NCBI GenBank assembly: GCA_963745675.1
Contig: CAVUYM010000027.1
Location: forward strand, 273,090-337,089
Reading direction: 5' to 3'
DNA length: 64,000 bases
Origin: JAUIIK01 sp963745675
GTDB taxonomy: Bacteria; Chloroflexota; Chloroflexia; Thermomicrobiales; CFX8
The notes beneath the pieces are model-generated. The model was not told the origin of the DNA, did no database searches, and saw only the letters and a program-made list of their open reading frames with translations. Positions within the stretch are counted from its first letter, which is position 1. Every line of letters starts with the position of its first letter. A program made the position numbers and the translations under genes. This document shows positions 19,370 to 28,719 of the stretch, piece by piece.

Positions 19370-19802
19370 ATGGTTTTCGATGATTTCAAAGGATTCGCGG
19401 TAACGCTCAAGCGCATCCCGCGTCCGCCGGTAACTGTTGAATATCCCGACGTAAAGCGCGAGATGTCAAATCGCTTCCGAGGGCCTACCGGCATTGCGCA
19501 GCGATCCACAGACAGGCGAAGCGCTCTGCGTTGCATGCGGACTCTGTGCTCGCATCTGCCCCACATCCTGCCTTGAAATGCACGTCGTTCCATCGGAAGA
19601 AGGTGACCGCGAGCTTGGCGAGTTCATCCTGCGTGCCGGACGTTGTCTGAACTGCGGCATGTGCGCCCAGGTCTGTCCGGTTGACGCTATCGCGATGAGC
19701 AAAGAGTATGAGCTAGCGGTCCAGGATCGCTCCGGGCTGATATTCACGAAGACTGAACTCGCCCAAATTGGCTCTCAAACCGATGACTGGTGGAGCTCCT
19801 AG
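19370..19802 (+). CDS. nuoI: NADH-quinone oxidoreductase subunit I (one frameshift)
   Basis: The protein carries two 4Fe-4S motifs, CVACGLCARICPTSC and CLNCGMCAQVCPVDAI, which hold clusters N6a and N6b that pass electrons toward quinone in complex I. The N-terminus FKGFAVTLKRIPRPPVTVEYP is the amphipathic segment typical of NuoI. An indel near 19485 separates it from SDPQTGEALCVACG. After joining, the length is about 143 residues. It follows the nuoG-like gene by 26 bp. The other nuo genes are absent from this window. Confidence 0.87.
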
Positions 19803-19845
19803 CCGCAGCATCAATCATCATCCGCGGAAAGGACACGCGCTCATT

Positions 19846-21276
19846 ATGTCAACGTCACATCCATTTTATTGCGCAGGTGAATGGCGATCATCCGAGCATA
19901 CCCTCGAAATTCGCAATCCATACTCGGGCGACATCGTCGGGTCCACGTCGATGGCAACCGCCCAGGATCTCGAAGATGCAACCCTCGCGGCAATGAGTGC
20001 ATTCGAGGAGATGCGCCGTATGCCAACCTACGAGCGAGCGGGAATCCTCTTCAAACTGGCAGAACTCCTGGCCGCACGGCGCGACGAAGTCGCGGAACTT
20101 GATGACGGCCGAAGCTGCGAAGCCAATCAACGAATCGCGCGTCGAGGTCGATCGCGGCGTATTCACGCTGAGGGTTGCAGCCGAAGAAGCACAACGCATT
20201 ACCGGCGAACAGATCCCGCTTGACCTGATGGCATCATCCGCCGGGTCGCTTTGGCGTTACCCGCCGCGTACCTATCGGTCCAATAGCCGGAATTTCTCCT
20301 TTCAATTTCCCTCTCAATCTGGCACTGCACAAGATCGCTCCAGCCATTGCATCAGGCAATACGATCGTCCTCAAGCCACCCAGCTATGACCCGCTTACGA
20401 TGCTTGACATTTGCTGAAATGATTGACGAAGCAGGACTGCCAAAGGGCGCGGTGTCGATCATGCCGATGGATCGGCAACTCGGTGATCAAGCTCGTCACC
20501 GACGACCGCTTCAAACTTGCTCAGCTTCACCGGATCACCGGATGTTGGTTGGGATATGAAATCCAGAGCCGGCCGCAAGAAAGTCGTCCTCGAACTCGGT
20601 GGCAATGCTGGCGTCATAATCGACAAGGACGCGAATCTCGATTTCGCGGCCCAGCGAGTACTCGTCGGCGCATTCGCCTATGCCGGTCAGGTGTGCATCT
20701 CCGTTCAGCGCGTCTACATCCACGAGGACGTATTTCATGAATTCGCGGATCGACTCGTCGCGGCTGCTGAATCCGTCGTGATGGGCGATCCTGCCGACCC
20801 CGCGACGACATTGGGACCAATGATCGACGAACGCGCCGTCTCGAGAATCGACGAGTGGGTGAAAGCAGCGGTCGACGAATGGTGCAAAGGTGCTGACCGG
20901 CGGCAAACCAAACGGCAAGTTCTACATGCCGACGGTCATCACCAACGCTCCAGCTGAAGCAGCGGTCTGCGCGCGCGAGGCTTTCGCGCCGATCGTCAAT
21001 CTCTTCAGCTTCTCGGATTGGGACGAGGGTCTCGAGCGCATCGACGATTCGGTCTACGGACTTCAAGCCGGCGTATTCACGTCAACATTGGAACACGCGC
21101 TCTCGGCCTGGGATCGGCTCGAAGTCGGTGGGGTCATCATCAACGACATCCCGACCTACCGCATCGACCATATGCCCTATGGCGGGGTGAAGGATTCAGG
21201 GCTGAGCCGCGAGGGGCTTCGGTACGCCATTGAGGACATGACCGAAACTCGCCTCGCAGTCTTCAACCGTATCTAG
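19846..21276 (+). CDS. NAD(P)-dependent aldehyde dehydrogenase (frameshifted)
   Basis: This is a class 3-like or GapN/lactaldehyde-type ALDH of about 475 residues. Visible blocks are YCAGEWRSSEHTLEIRNPYS, TAEAAKPINESRVEVDR, IASGNTIVLKPPS, LLSFTGSPDVGWDMK, VVLELGGNAG (catalytic Glu), AGQVCISVQRVYIHE (catalytic Cys), and MPYGGVKDSGLSREG. Indels near 20100, 20290, 20405, 20480 and 20885 break the frame, yet every ALDH block survives. The in-frame TGA near 20407 disappears once the local shift is corrected, so it is not a selenocysteine codon. The gene starts 43 bp after nuoI and could share its transcript. The substrate is undetermined. Confidence 0.88.
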
Positions 21277-21287
21277 CCGCATCAGCG

Positions 21288-22140
21288 CTAACTGGACACA
21301 AGGGATCGCAGAAGCTCGATAGCCTCTCGGTCCTCATGCAAGTCGTCGCTTTTGTCCGTCTCAAGGAGTGCCGGTCTTCCGGCCAGTCGCTCATCATTCA
21401 TGAAGTTGCGAAAACCTTCAACGCCGATCTCGCCTTGCCCGATGTAGTCATGGCGGTCGAGGTGCGATCCGAGCTCGCCTTTCGAGTCATTGAAGTGAAA
21501 CGCCTTGATCGCATCGATACCAACGATCTCTTCAAAGCGCGACATCGTCTCTCCATAGCTGTCGCATCCCGGCAGTCATATCCAGCGACAAACACGTGGC
21601 AGGTATCGAAACAGACGCCAAGCCGCTCCGGATGCGGCAACCCGGTTCAGGATCTCGGCAAGATCTTCAAACTCGCCCCCGATCGTCGTCCCCTGACCGG
21701 CGGTCGTCTCCAGCAACGTCACAACGCTGTATCCGGCAAGATCACTATGGATGCGGTCGAGGGCCTGAACGATCCGCTCGATTCCTGCCTCCCGGCCAGA
21801 CCCGTGTGCGCGCCCGGGATGCGCGACAACGAACGGAATTCCGAGACGTTCGCAGCGTTCAAGCTCCTGGATCTGACCTGCGATAGACTTTCTCCCACAG
21901 GTCGTCCTTCGGCGACGCCATGTTGATCAGATAGGAATTGTGCGAGACGACCGGCTCAATGCCCGATGCTGCCTGCGTTTCCCGAAACAGCTCGGCCATT
22001 TCGGCAGTGACTTCGCGCCCTTTCCACTGCCGTTGATTTGAGGTGAATATCTGAACGGCATCCGAATCCACCTGGGTCGCTCGGTCGAACGCCTTCTCAA
22101 GTCCGCCAGCGACGGACATATGTGCGCCAAGACGCAGCAC
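21288..22140 (-). CDS. nfo: Deoxyribonuclease IV (AP endonuclease), frameshifted
   Basis: Nfo cleaves abasic sites in base excision repair using three zinc ions. The metal ligands lie in LGAHMSVAGGLEKAF, VSHNSYLIN, the LLETTAGQG segment, VCFDTCHVFVAGYD and FHFNDSKGELGSHLDRHDYI, all recognisable. Indels near 21900 and 21540 split the gene. The stop at 21288 is 11 bp from the convergent aldehyde dehydrogenase. The rhodanese gene ends 14 bp upstream on the same strand, so the two may be co-transcribed. Confidence 0.92.
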
Positions 22141-22154
22141 TCGCAGTCTCCTGT

Positions 22155-23778
22155 CTACTCTTCGGTTTCATACTTGTGACCCAACTCGATCTCCCACTCC
22201 AGGTAGTCGATCATGTCTTGTCGCGATCGGGCGAACGGTCCGACTCGTCCAATCATTTCGACGTCATCTTTCGCTTCTCGCTCGGACACGTCTGCGCCGT
22301 CGAGCCCTTCCACGACCGCTCGACCGCTCGCTTTCCAGGCATCAATCCCACCTTCGAGCCACCGTACGTTGCTGTACCCCAAATCCTGAAGTGTGGACGC
22401 TGCGAGCGCGGATCGCACGCCGTCGTTGCATGTCAGGACGATCGGTGTATCAAGAGAAGATCGCGTAATTGCCTATTCTGCGTTCAATATCTCCGCGAGG
22501 CACCCAACGCGATCCTTCGATGTGATCGAGCGCATAATCACCGCTGCCCTTCACATCCACGATCAACAGGTCTCGCTCGTCAACTTCTGGATGCAAGTTC
22601 GGCGGCGGAGATCGAACGAGTCGCTGTCACGCGCTTCTTCCAGTCCGGGAACTTCGAACATTTGCGTTCTCTGTAGTCAACTCACCGCCTGAATTCGTCC
22701 AAGCTTCGATTCCGCCTTCGAGCACCAAGACATTCGGATAGCCGATCTGACGGGCGTACGAGCCGGTAATCCTCGCGCGGATATCGGTATTCGGAAACAA
22801 GCACAATCGGCGCTTGATTGACTGCGACGACCTCGTCAGCAGCCAGTGCGACCTGTCCGCCAGGCAATGAGACTGAACCCGGAATGTGGCCTTCACGATA
22901 TTCGTGAGGCAAGCGGACGTCGAGGGCATAGTGCAGATGCCCAGCCGCACGAAACTCGACAAATTCCTCGACGGATAGGACGCCGACTCCGTCCTCATTC
23001 GCAACCCGGTTTGCGAAATCACGAACTATCTGAAGCGCGGCCGGGGCCCTCGCGACATCAATATCGGCGCCCTTCACCGGCCTCGAGCTCATGGCCAGCC
23101 ATCGACCAGGCCATCGTGCCGTTTTCAAGCGCAAAGACCGGATTTTCAACGCCCATACGGATCAGCACGTCCGCACCGAGAATACTGCGGGTCCTACCGG
23201 CGCAATTGACGACGATCGTCGCGCCCCTGTTCTCCGGTGCATCAATGACCGTCCGAATCCTTCGTGGCAGTTCCGCGCCCGGGAGCACTGAATGCACCGG
23301 GAACGTGATTGCGTTCGTACTCTTCGCGGGTTCGCGAATCCAGAATGATCACGCGTTCGTTTCGTCCCATCCGCTCGACTATCTCGTCAGGAGTGAGAGA
23401 CGGGATTCGGCGCACAACGGAGACCTTCTCGCCAAAATCTTTGCCGGGCACGTTCGTTCCATAGTCTGTCCGCCCGCCAGCCTGCTCCCAGGCGTCCAAT
23501 CCGCCCTGTAGCGTGCTTACATTCGAATACCCGATCTCTTCGATGCGTGCGGCAGCGAACTCGGCCCGGTGTCCATCCTCGTCATAGACGATAATCGGCA
23601 CCGATTTGTCGGGAACGCGTTGAGGCAACCGCGATTCGATCAATCCTCTAGGCATCGGCACGGCGTGAAAAATGTGGCGTTGGACGAACTCACCCTTTTC
23701 ACGCACATCAAGTAGGGCATGCGGAGTCTGGGTCTCCCGCATGGTCGCAAGTGCATCTGTTGTTATTGTTCCAGGCAT
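22155..23778 (-). CDS. Four-domain rhodanese-like sulfurtransferase (frameshifted)
   Basis: Four tandem rhodanese domains are recognisable across about 540 residues. Domain 1 shows LLDVREKGEFVQRHI and ends LQGGLDAWEQAGG. Domain 2 has LDSRTREEYERNHVPGA and VVNCAGRTRS, with Cys in the active-site loop. Domain 3 has ALDVRLPHEYREGHIPGSV, then VLVSEYRYPRED, where Cys is absent, and LEGGIEAWTNSGG. Domain 4 ends with VLTCNDGVRSALAA, again with Cys, and LEGGIDAWKASGR. Domain 1 has IIVYDEDGHRAEFAA, where Asp replaces the Cys. Shifts near 23270, 23090, 22740 and 22640 break it. It is divergent from a thiol-dioxygenase-like gene, pointing to persulfide or sulfane-sulfur handling. Confidence 0.85.
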
Positions 23779-23838
23779 CGGTATTGTCCTCTTACTTCCG
23801 ATAGTCGATGGCCCCTATGCTACGATGATGATAGCGTC

Positions 23839-23867
23839 TTGAGCGATTCTCGGGACCCGGACTATAT
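23839..23867 (+). promoter_or_regulatory. Candidate promoter of the thiol-dioxygenase-like gene
   Basis: TTGAGC at 23839-23844 and CTATAT at 23862-23867 are separated by 17 bp, about 25 bp upstream of the cupin ATG. An AAGGAGAT ribosome site follows six bases before that ATG. Match to the sigma-70 consensus is moderate. Confidence 0.4.
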
Positions 23868-23892
23868 CGATAAGATCCAAGGAGATAACCCA

Positions 23893-24486
23893 ATGGCAAT
23901 CGAAACGACGAGCGCGGCACTCGACCTCTTCACAAACCGCCTGGACCAGATCGTTCGAAGCAATACAAACGGTACTGTGGATGGAGCGGCGATCGTCGCC
24001 GAAGCAACTCCACACTTTAAAGAACTCCTCTCCGACATGAGCTGGCTCGATCCGAAGTTCCAGATCCCGGAAAAGGGCGGCATCGCGAACTATATGCTGG
24101 CAAAAGGCACCGATGACAGTTGGACGGTCGTCTCCACGGTCTGGTGGCCAGATTACGGAACCCCGGTCCACGATCATATGCTCTGGGGCCTCGTCGGAGT
24201 TTGGAAAGGCATGGAGCTCGAGCGGCGCTATCATCGCACTGACGACGGTTCACGCGAGGGCTATGCCCAGATGAAGGAAATTAGCGTCGCTCATAATCTC
24301 CCTGGTGACGTTAGCGGGCTTGTCCCACCGGACGACGACTATCACTTGATCCACAACATCACTGACGAACCTTCTTGCTCAATTCATATCTATGGCGGCT
24401 CGTTGGACGGTATCTTGCGCCACTCTTTTGACCTTGAATCGGGTCAGATCAAAGAGTTCCGGTCTTCGTACAATATCGCCTGCTAG
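23893..24486 (+). CDS. Cysteine/thiol dioxygenase-like cupin protein
   Basis: This 197-residue protein belongs to the double-stranded beta-helix thiol dioxygenase group (cysteine or 3-mercaptopropionate dioxygenase-like, COG5553 type). The iron ligands are visible: H-x-H in GTPVHDHMLWGLVGVWKG and a later His in DDYHLIHNITDEPSCSIHIYG. A strong AAGGAGAT site six bases before ATG 23893 fixes the start. These enzymes oxidise a thiol to a sulfinate with molecular oxygen. The divergent tetra-rhodanese gene handles the sulfane sulfur expected from the same metabolites, so a shared sulfur pathway is a reasonable inference. The substrate cannot be chosen from sequence. Confidence 0.82.
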   Translation: MAIETTSAALDLFTNRLDQIVRSNTNGTVDGAAIVAEATPHFKELLSDMSWLDPKFQIPEKGGIANYMLAKGTDDSWTVVSTVWWPDYGTPVHDHMLWGLVGVWKGMELERRYHRTDDGSREGYAQMKEISVAHNLPGDVSGLVPPDDDYHLIHNITDEPSCSIHIYGGSLDGILRHSFDLESGQIKEFRSSYNIAC

Positions 24487-24498
24487 GCTGATCGCAGA

Positions 24499-25197
24499 GT
24501 GACGTCAGAACCGCTCGATACCCGAATAACAAATGGCCGGTTCGTCGGACCCGACGCGCCGGCCAGCGGTTCCCTGACAATTCACGACGGTATCATCGTC
24601 GAAGCGCCCGATCAGCCGGTTTGGCGTACCGTCAACGCTTCCGGCCATCTGGTCTTCCCCGGTATTGCCCAGCCTGCGGGCATCAATCCCGAAGATGCTC
24701 TGATAAAAGTACGCGGTGGTATCACCACCGCGATATCTGATGACGAAGTAACGTCTTCAGCGTGCCTGGACATCATCCGGAACATTCCGGAGGCTTTAGA
24801 GACTATCGAACCCGACGAATCTGGCGAGTTGACCGAGGAGCAGTGGAGCCTTCTCCTCTCCGACGAACCTGTGCATTTTCTAGTTCGGTCCGGTCACGAT
24901 TTCCCGATTATTCACTTCCTCTATCATGAAGGGCATCTGCGTCGATCGATGACGCTCGATCGCATCGCAGCACTAACCTCCGGGAATATCGCAAAGGCTG
25001 CAGGGTTCTTCCCGCAAAAGGGCTCCTTCGCGCCGGGCTCAGACGGCGATCTCTTTGTATTCGATCCAGATTCCGAAGATCAATATAGCGAAATACGCTG
25101 GCCCGGCAGGGTGATCTTTTCTCTATTGAGAGGATCCATTCTGCTCTACAACGGGCAGATACATACGAACCCGGGCGACGGAATGGTCGTCTCATAG
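24499..25197 (+). CDS. Truncated amidohydrolase-like protein without metal site
   Basis: The first 60 residues look like the N-terminal beta-sandwich of dihydroorotase/dihydropyrimidinase enzymes (TNGRFVGPDAPASGS, IHDGIIVEAPD, ASGHLVFPGI). The metal-binding D-x-H-x-H that should follow PG is replaced by PGIAQPAGIN. The C-terminal part resumes family features: LTSGNIAKAAGFFPQKGSFA and GSDGDLFVFDPD. At 232 residues, versus about 430-480 normally, most of the catalytic barrel is missing although the frame is unbroken. It starts (GTG) 13 bases after the cupin stop and overlaps the next gene by one base. A catalytically dead or regulatory role is possible; the function is unknown. Confidence 0.65.
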   Translation: MTSEPLDTRITNGRFVGPDAPASGSLTIHDGIIVEAPDQPVWRTVNASGHLVFPGIAQPAGINPEDALIKVRGGITTAISDDEVTSSACLDIIRNIPEALETIEPDESGELTEEQWSLLLSDEPVHFLVRSGHDFPIIHFLYHEGHLRRSMTLDRIAALTSGNIAKAAGFFPQKGSFAPGSDGDLFVFDPDSEDQYSEIRWPGRVIFSLLRGSILLYNGQIHTNPGDGMVVS

Positions 25198-26033
25198 TGG
25201 CACCGGTCAGAGTTGCGGTGACCGGGATAACCGGCCAACTCGGCAGAGCGCTTCTCAAACACTCCGGTGAATATTTCGACATTGTCGGCACAAGCTCAGT
25301 TGACGTAGATGTACGCCACTGGTCCCCGGTTCGTGATTGGATCGCCAGTGTCCGCCCGGACATCGTTATCCACGCCGCCGCTATGACTGATGTCGATGGT
25401 TGCGAATCCAGGACTGAAGAAGCGTATTCGATCAACGCACTCGGAACTCGGCACGTCGCAGCCGCCGCTGACCGCGTTGGCGCCACTCTGGCCTATATCT
25501 CGACAAACTTCGTATTCGATGGTGAACAAGAAGCACCCTATCATGAATTTGATCATCCAAATCCCATAAGCGTCTACGGCGCGTCGAAACTTGCCGGAGA
25601 AGTTGAAGCATCACAATCCTGTCGATCCTCATACGTCATCCGTACTTCAATGGTGTTCGACGAATCGGGCAGAAATTTCGTCAACACGATGATCAATCTC
25701 ATGAGGTCAAGGGAAACGATTTCGGTTGTCGATGATCAGTTCGGCAATCCCACATATGCGCCTGATCTGGCAATTGGTGTCCTCAAACTTGTGCAAACTC
25801 GACCCCCTGGCACCTACCATTTGACGAATTCCGGCTCAACGTCATGGCATGATTGGGCCGTCGAAATTGCGAAGATAGCGGCACTGGAATGTGAGATCCT
25901 CCCAATTGATGCCGATTCGTTTCCGCGTGCCGCCACTCCACCAGCCAACGGCATTCTCACATCACTTGCCTGGCCCGAACAGCGCAAACTGATGCCCCAC
26001 TGGCGCGACGCACTGGCACGATGTCTGGCTTGA
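25197..26033 (+). CDS. dTDP-4-dehydrorhamnose reductase-like SDR (RmlD family)
   Basis: This extended short-chain dehydrogenase of 278 residues resembles RmlD, which makes dTDP-L-rhamnose. It has the Rossmann loop VTGITGQLGRALL, HAAAMTDVDGCE, ISTNFVFDGE, the YxxxK catalytic pair in VYGASKLAGE, and FGNPTYAPDLA. The GTG start overlaps the preceding TAG by one base. The next gene, a glycosyltransferase, overlaps its end, so a sugar-donor plus transferase pairing is likely. rmlA, B and C are not present. Confidence 0.85.
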   Translation: MAPVRVAVTGITGQLGRALLKHSGEYFDIVGTSSVDVDVRHWSPVRDWIASVRPDIVIHAAAMTDVDGCESRTEEAYSINALGTRHVAAAADRVGATLAYISTNFVFDGEQEAPYHEFDHPNPISVYGASKLAGEVEASQSCRSSYVIRTSMVFDESGRNFVNTMINLMRSRETISVVDDQFGNPTYAPDLAIGVLKLVQTRPPGTYHLTNSGSTSWHDWAVEIAKIAALECEILPIDADSFPRAATPPANGILTSLAWPEQRKLMPHWRDALARCLA

Positions 26034-26974
26034 CCGAGCCTTGCGTCGATCTCATCGTCGCTACCTACGGTCAACCCGAACTGCTCGCAAACTGCTTACG
26101 TTCCCTTACTGGTATGAAATTTCGCGATTATAGGCTGATCGTCGTCGACGACGGGTCGCCTGAATCAGTGACTCCCGTGGTCGCCGAAAACCATCCAGGA
26201 GCAACAGTCATTAGAGCCAAGCGCAATGGTGGACTCGTGCGAGCATTAAACAAGGGCATCTCTGCTGGGAAAGCTCCTCTCGTCGCCCTGCTTAATGACG
26301 ACACTGAAGTTTCGCGGGAGTGGCTCGGATCGCTGGTCGCCTGTGCGAATCGCCATCCAGAGGCGGGCAGTTTCGCAAGCAAGATGCTCCTCTTCGACGA
26401 TCCACCAAGATTTCATTCGGCCGGTGACGCGTTCGGCACCTGGGGCATGCCGGTGAATCGCGGAGTGTGGCTGGACGATCTGGGTCAGTACGATCGGGAA
26501 GAGATGATCTTCGGAGCCTGTGCCGGGGCGGCGCTCTATCGACGCTCAGCGTTGTCACGAGTTCGACTTGCGAACGGGTCGACATTTGATCCCCAGTTTT
26601 TCATGTATCTCGAAGACGTCGACCTGGCCTGGCGGCTACAGCGTGAAGGATTCGATTGTGTTTACGTTCCAGACGCGGTCGTGCGACATCATCTTTCCGC
26701 AAGCGGCGGCGGAAAATTGGCCAGTTACTACGTGTCCAGAAACATCTGGGCTGTGCTTATCAGGTCGATGCCGCGACAAATCTTGAGACGCCACTGGAAA
26801 TCTATCGTCGCACACCATCTCGGACGAAATGCTCGGCATCTAAGTCATGCGCGATCGCCGGAAGCACGAGCGGCGCTGAGGGGCACGATGGCCGGAGTAG
26901 TGGGACTCATCGCTTTCCGCAGACCGAAATCGAAACGCTTCGATTGCCGCCGCGAATTCATTCTCCTGTCTTAG
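26021..26974 (+). CDS. Family 2 glycosyltransferase (rhamnosyltransferase-like)
   Basis: The 317-residue protein is a GT-A fold enzyme. It shows VDLIVATYGQPELLANCLRS, VVDDGSPE, LNDDTEVSREWL (the Asp pair that binds donor and metal), GACAGAALYRRSAL, and the ED-base motif YLEDVDLAWRLQREG. These features are shared with WbbL-like rhamnosyltransferases. Its start overlaps rmlD by 13 bases, which fits use of an activated deoxysugar. The C-terminus is basic and ends without a membrane anchor. The last few residues might be altered by an indel. Confidence 0.87.
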   Translation: MSGLTEPCVDLIVATYGQPELLANCLRSLTGMKFRDYRLIVVDDGSPESVTPVVAENHPGATVIRAKRNGGLVRALNKGISAGKAPLVALLNDDTEVSREWLGSLVACANRHPEAGSFASKMLLFDDPPRFHSAGDAFGTWGMPVNRGVWLDDLGQYDREEMIFGACAGAALYRRSALSRVRLANGSTFDPQFFMYLEDVDLAWRLQREGFDCVYVPDAVVRHHLSASGGGKLASYYVSRNIWAVLIRSMPRQILRRHWKSIVAHHLGRNARHLSHARSPEARAALRGTMAGVVGLIAFRRPKSKRFDCRREFILLS

Positions 26975-27008
26975 GCCAACGCGTAGATCTCCTAGGTATC
27001 ATTGACTT

Positions 27009-27830
27009 ATGACCGGCTGTGAGATTGTGCGAACAAACGACGCAATGAACATTGATTCGCGCCCTGACGGGTGTACAGAGCAGCGTCCCTTTCTCAGCGT
27101 TGTGATTCCCGCCTATAACGAAGAACAGCGACTACCTGCGACGCTCGAATCAATCAGACAGTTTCTAAACTCCCAGGCCTATTCCTCTGAAGTCATCGTC
27201 GTCGATGACGGAAGCGACGACCGTACTAGCGCGGTCGCCCGCGATTCTGGATCAGGCAATCCGCATTACCAAGTTGTAAGACAACAACACTTGGGGAAGG
27301 CAGCTGCCGTGAGCGCCGGTGTCGGAATCTCCAAGGGAAGAAATATCCTCTTCACCGATGCTGATCTCTCCACACCCATCGAGGCTGTGAAACTGCTGTT
27401 GGAGTATCGTGGGCGCGGGTTTGACATCGCTATCGGCAGTCGAGAGGGGGTACAGGCTCGACGAATCAATGAGCCCCAGTACCGTCACCTCATGGGGCGT
27501 GCATTCAACGGGGTCGTTCAACTGGCCGCGATTCGAGGAATCAGAGACACGCAGTGTGGATTCAAGCTCGTGAGCCGAGATGTAGCGGACCAGGTCTTCC
27601 CAAAACTCCTCGTGCATCAGTCGGGTCGCCCGGTTCGTGGTCCTCGCGTTTCAGCATTCGACGTTGAACTGCTGTTTGTTGCCCGCAAAGCGGGATACAA
27701 GATTGCGGAAGTGCCAGTCGTCTGGACTCATGCTCCAGGCAGCAAGGTGCGTCCGGGTGTCGACTCGATGCGAATGTTCCTGGACGTTCTAACCGTCCGA
27801 TGGAACTCGATGAGAGGTAAGTACAATTAG
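27009..27830 (+). CDS. Dolichyl-phosphate glucosyltransferase-like GT2 enzyme
   Basis: A 273-residue GT2 protein similar to ALG5-type enzymes, which load glucose or mannose onto a polyprenyl phosphate. Motifs are VIPAYNEEQRLPATLESI, VVDDGSDDRTS, FTDADLSTPIEAVK, IGSREGVQARRI, RDTQCGFKL and VPVVWTHAPGSKV. The first 25 residues are polar and not conserved, so translation may begin at ATG 27045. The gene lies 34 bp after the other GT2 enzyme on the same strand. Confidence 0.85.
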   Translation: MTGCEIVRTNDAMNIDSRPDGCTEQRPFLSVVIPAYNEEQRLPATLESIRQFLNSQAYSSEVIVVDDGSDDRTSAVARDSGSGNPHYQVVRQQHLGKAAAVSAGVGISKGRNILFTDADLSTPIEAVKLLLEYRGRGFDIAIGSREGVQARRINEPQYRHLMGRAFNGVVQLAAIRGIRDTQCGFKLVSRDVADQVFPKLLVHQSGRPVRGPRVSAFDVELLFVARKAGYKIAEVPVVWTHAPGSKVRPGVDSMRMFLDVLTVRWNSMRGKYN

Positions 27831-27835
27831 GTCCC

Positions 27836-28579
27836 ATGATGGCACACGTGCACACACATGGCAGGGGGAATCGATCGGTGCGGGGATATCTTGAGGAATT
27901 CAGCCTAGGCGAGTTGCTTCAACTATTCGCTCTCTCCGAGAAGACAGGCTCCATTGTAATCACGTATGATGACGCTGAGTCGCGACTATTCCTTGAGGCC
28001 GGTCGCATTGCTGGCTGGGGACTTGACGATTTTGACGTTCACGGTACGATCCTCGCCTGCCGTTATTTGCCTCAGGCAACAGAGGCAGCTCTTCGTTCGA
28101 TCTCTCCAGACTACGGAACACCTGGTCTCGCGTTCGTAGTTCGAAATCTTGTCGAACCGATTCGCTGGGCAAGTTTTGTCCAACGCCTTCTGGAGCAGGA
28201 CATCTATCGGATTCTCGACCTAAGCGACGGAGAATTTCAGATCACGGTCGACCGCATACCTTCCGTTCCGCTCGGTCTCGATCTGTCCGTTCAGCAACTG
28301 ATACTCGATGGATCCAGGTGGGAAGCAGATAGCGCAGTTCTGGCGCAGGAAGGGTACAGCACGGCTTCGTCCTGGAAGCGGGTGGATCAGCAAGCGCTCA
28401 GTGAAGCCGCTGAAATTTCATCAACAGACTGGTTGGTGCTTTCCGCGCTCGCAGAAGTACAGTCAATCGGTGGAGTCGGCGAAGATATTTGTTTACCCGA
28501 TCTGGAGACAGCCGACGCGATCAAGAGCCTGCACAGACGTGGCCTGGTGCAACCGCAATCACCAATTGAAGGGTTGTAG
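27836..28579 (+). CDS. DUF4388 (PATAN-type) protein
   Basis: The N-terminal 110 residues match DUF4388: RGYLEEFSLGELLQLFALSE, KTGSIVITYDDAESRLFLEAG, and VRNLVEPIRWASF. Such domains occur in signalling and gliding or type IV pilus regulation in many bacteria. The rest (to residue 247) is helical and ends in a winged-helix-like piece, STDWLVLSALAEVQSIGGV. It follows the GT2 gene by five bases, and a histidine kinase and response regulator follow. The precise role is unknown. Confidence 0.75.
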   Translation: MMAHVHTHGRGNRSVRGYLEEFSLGELLQLFALSEKTGSIVITYDDAESRLFLEAGRIAGWGLDDFDVHGTILACRYLPQATEAALRSISPDYGTPGLAFVVRNLVEPIRWASFVQRLLEQDIYRILDLSDGEFQITVDRIPSVPLGLDLSVQQLILDGSRWEADSAVLAQEGYSTASSWKRVDQQALSEAAEISSTDWLVLSALAEVQSIGGVGEDICLPDLETADAIKSLHRRGLVQPQSPIEGL

Positions 28580-28719
28580 CGGCTGGGAATGAGGCGCTGT
28601 GCTCGGAAAGGGTTCGCCTACCCAATTCGAGCTGAAAAATGAGACAGAAATTGGTCCGTAGCAAAACGAGAGGTGACGTTCTCCTCTCAGGTTGCAAAGT
28701 AAGGTTTCGAACGGGAGAA

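Noticed and set aside
20395..20430. In-frame TGA in the aldehyde dehydrogenase as a possible selenocysteine codon
   Set aside because: The stop vanishes when a nearby one-base shift is corrected (the protein continues AEMIDEAGLPKGAV), and the position is not an ALDH active-site residue.
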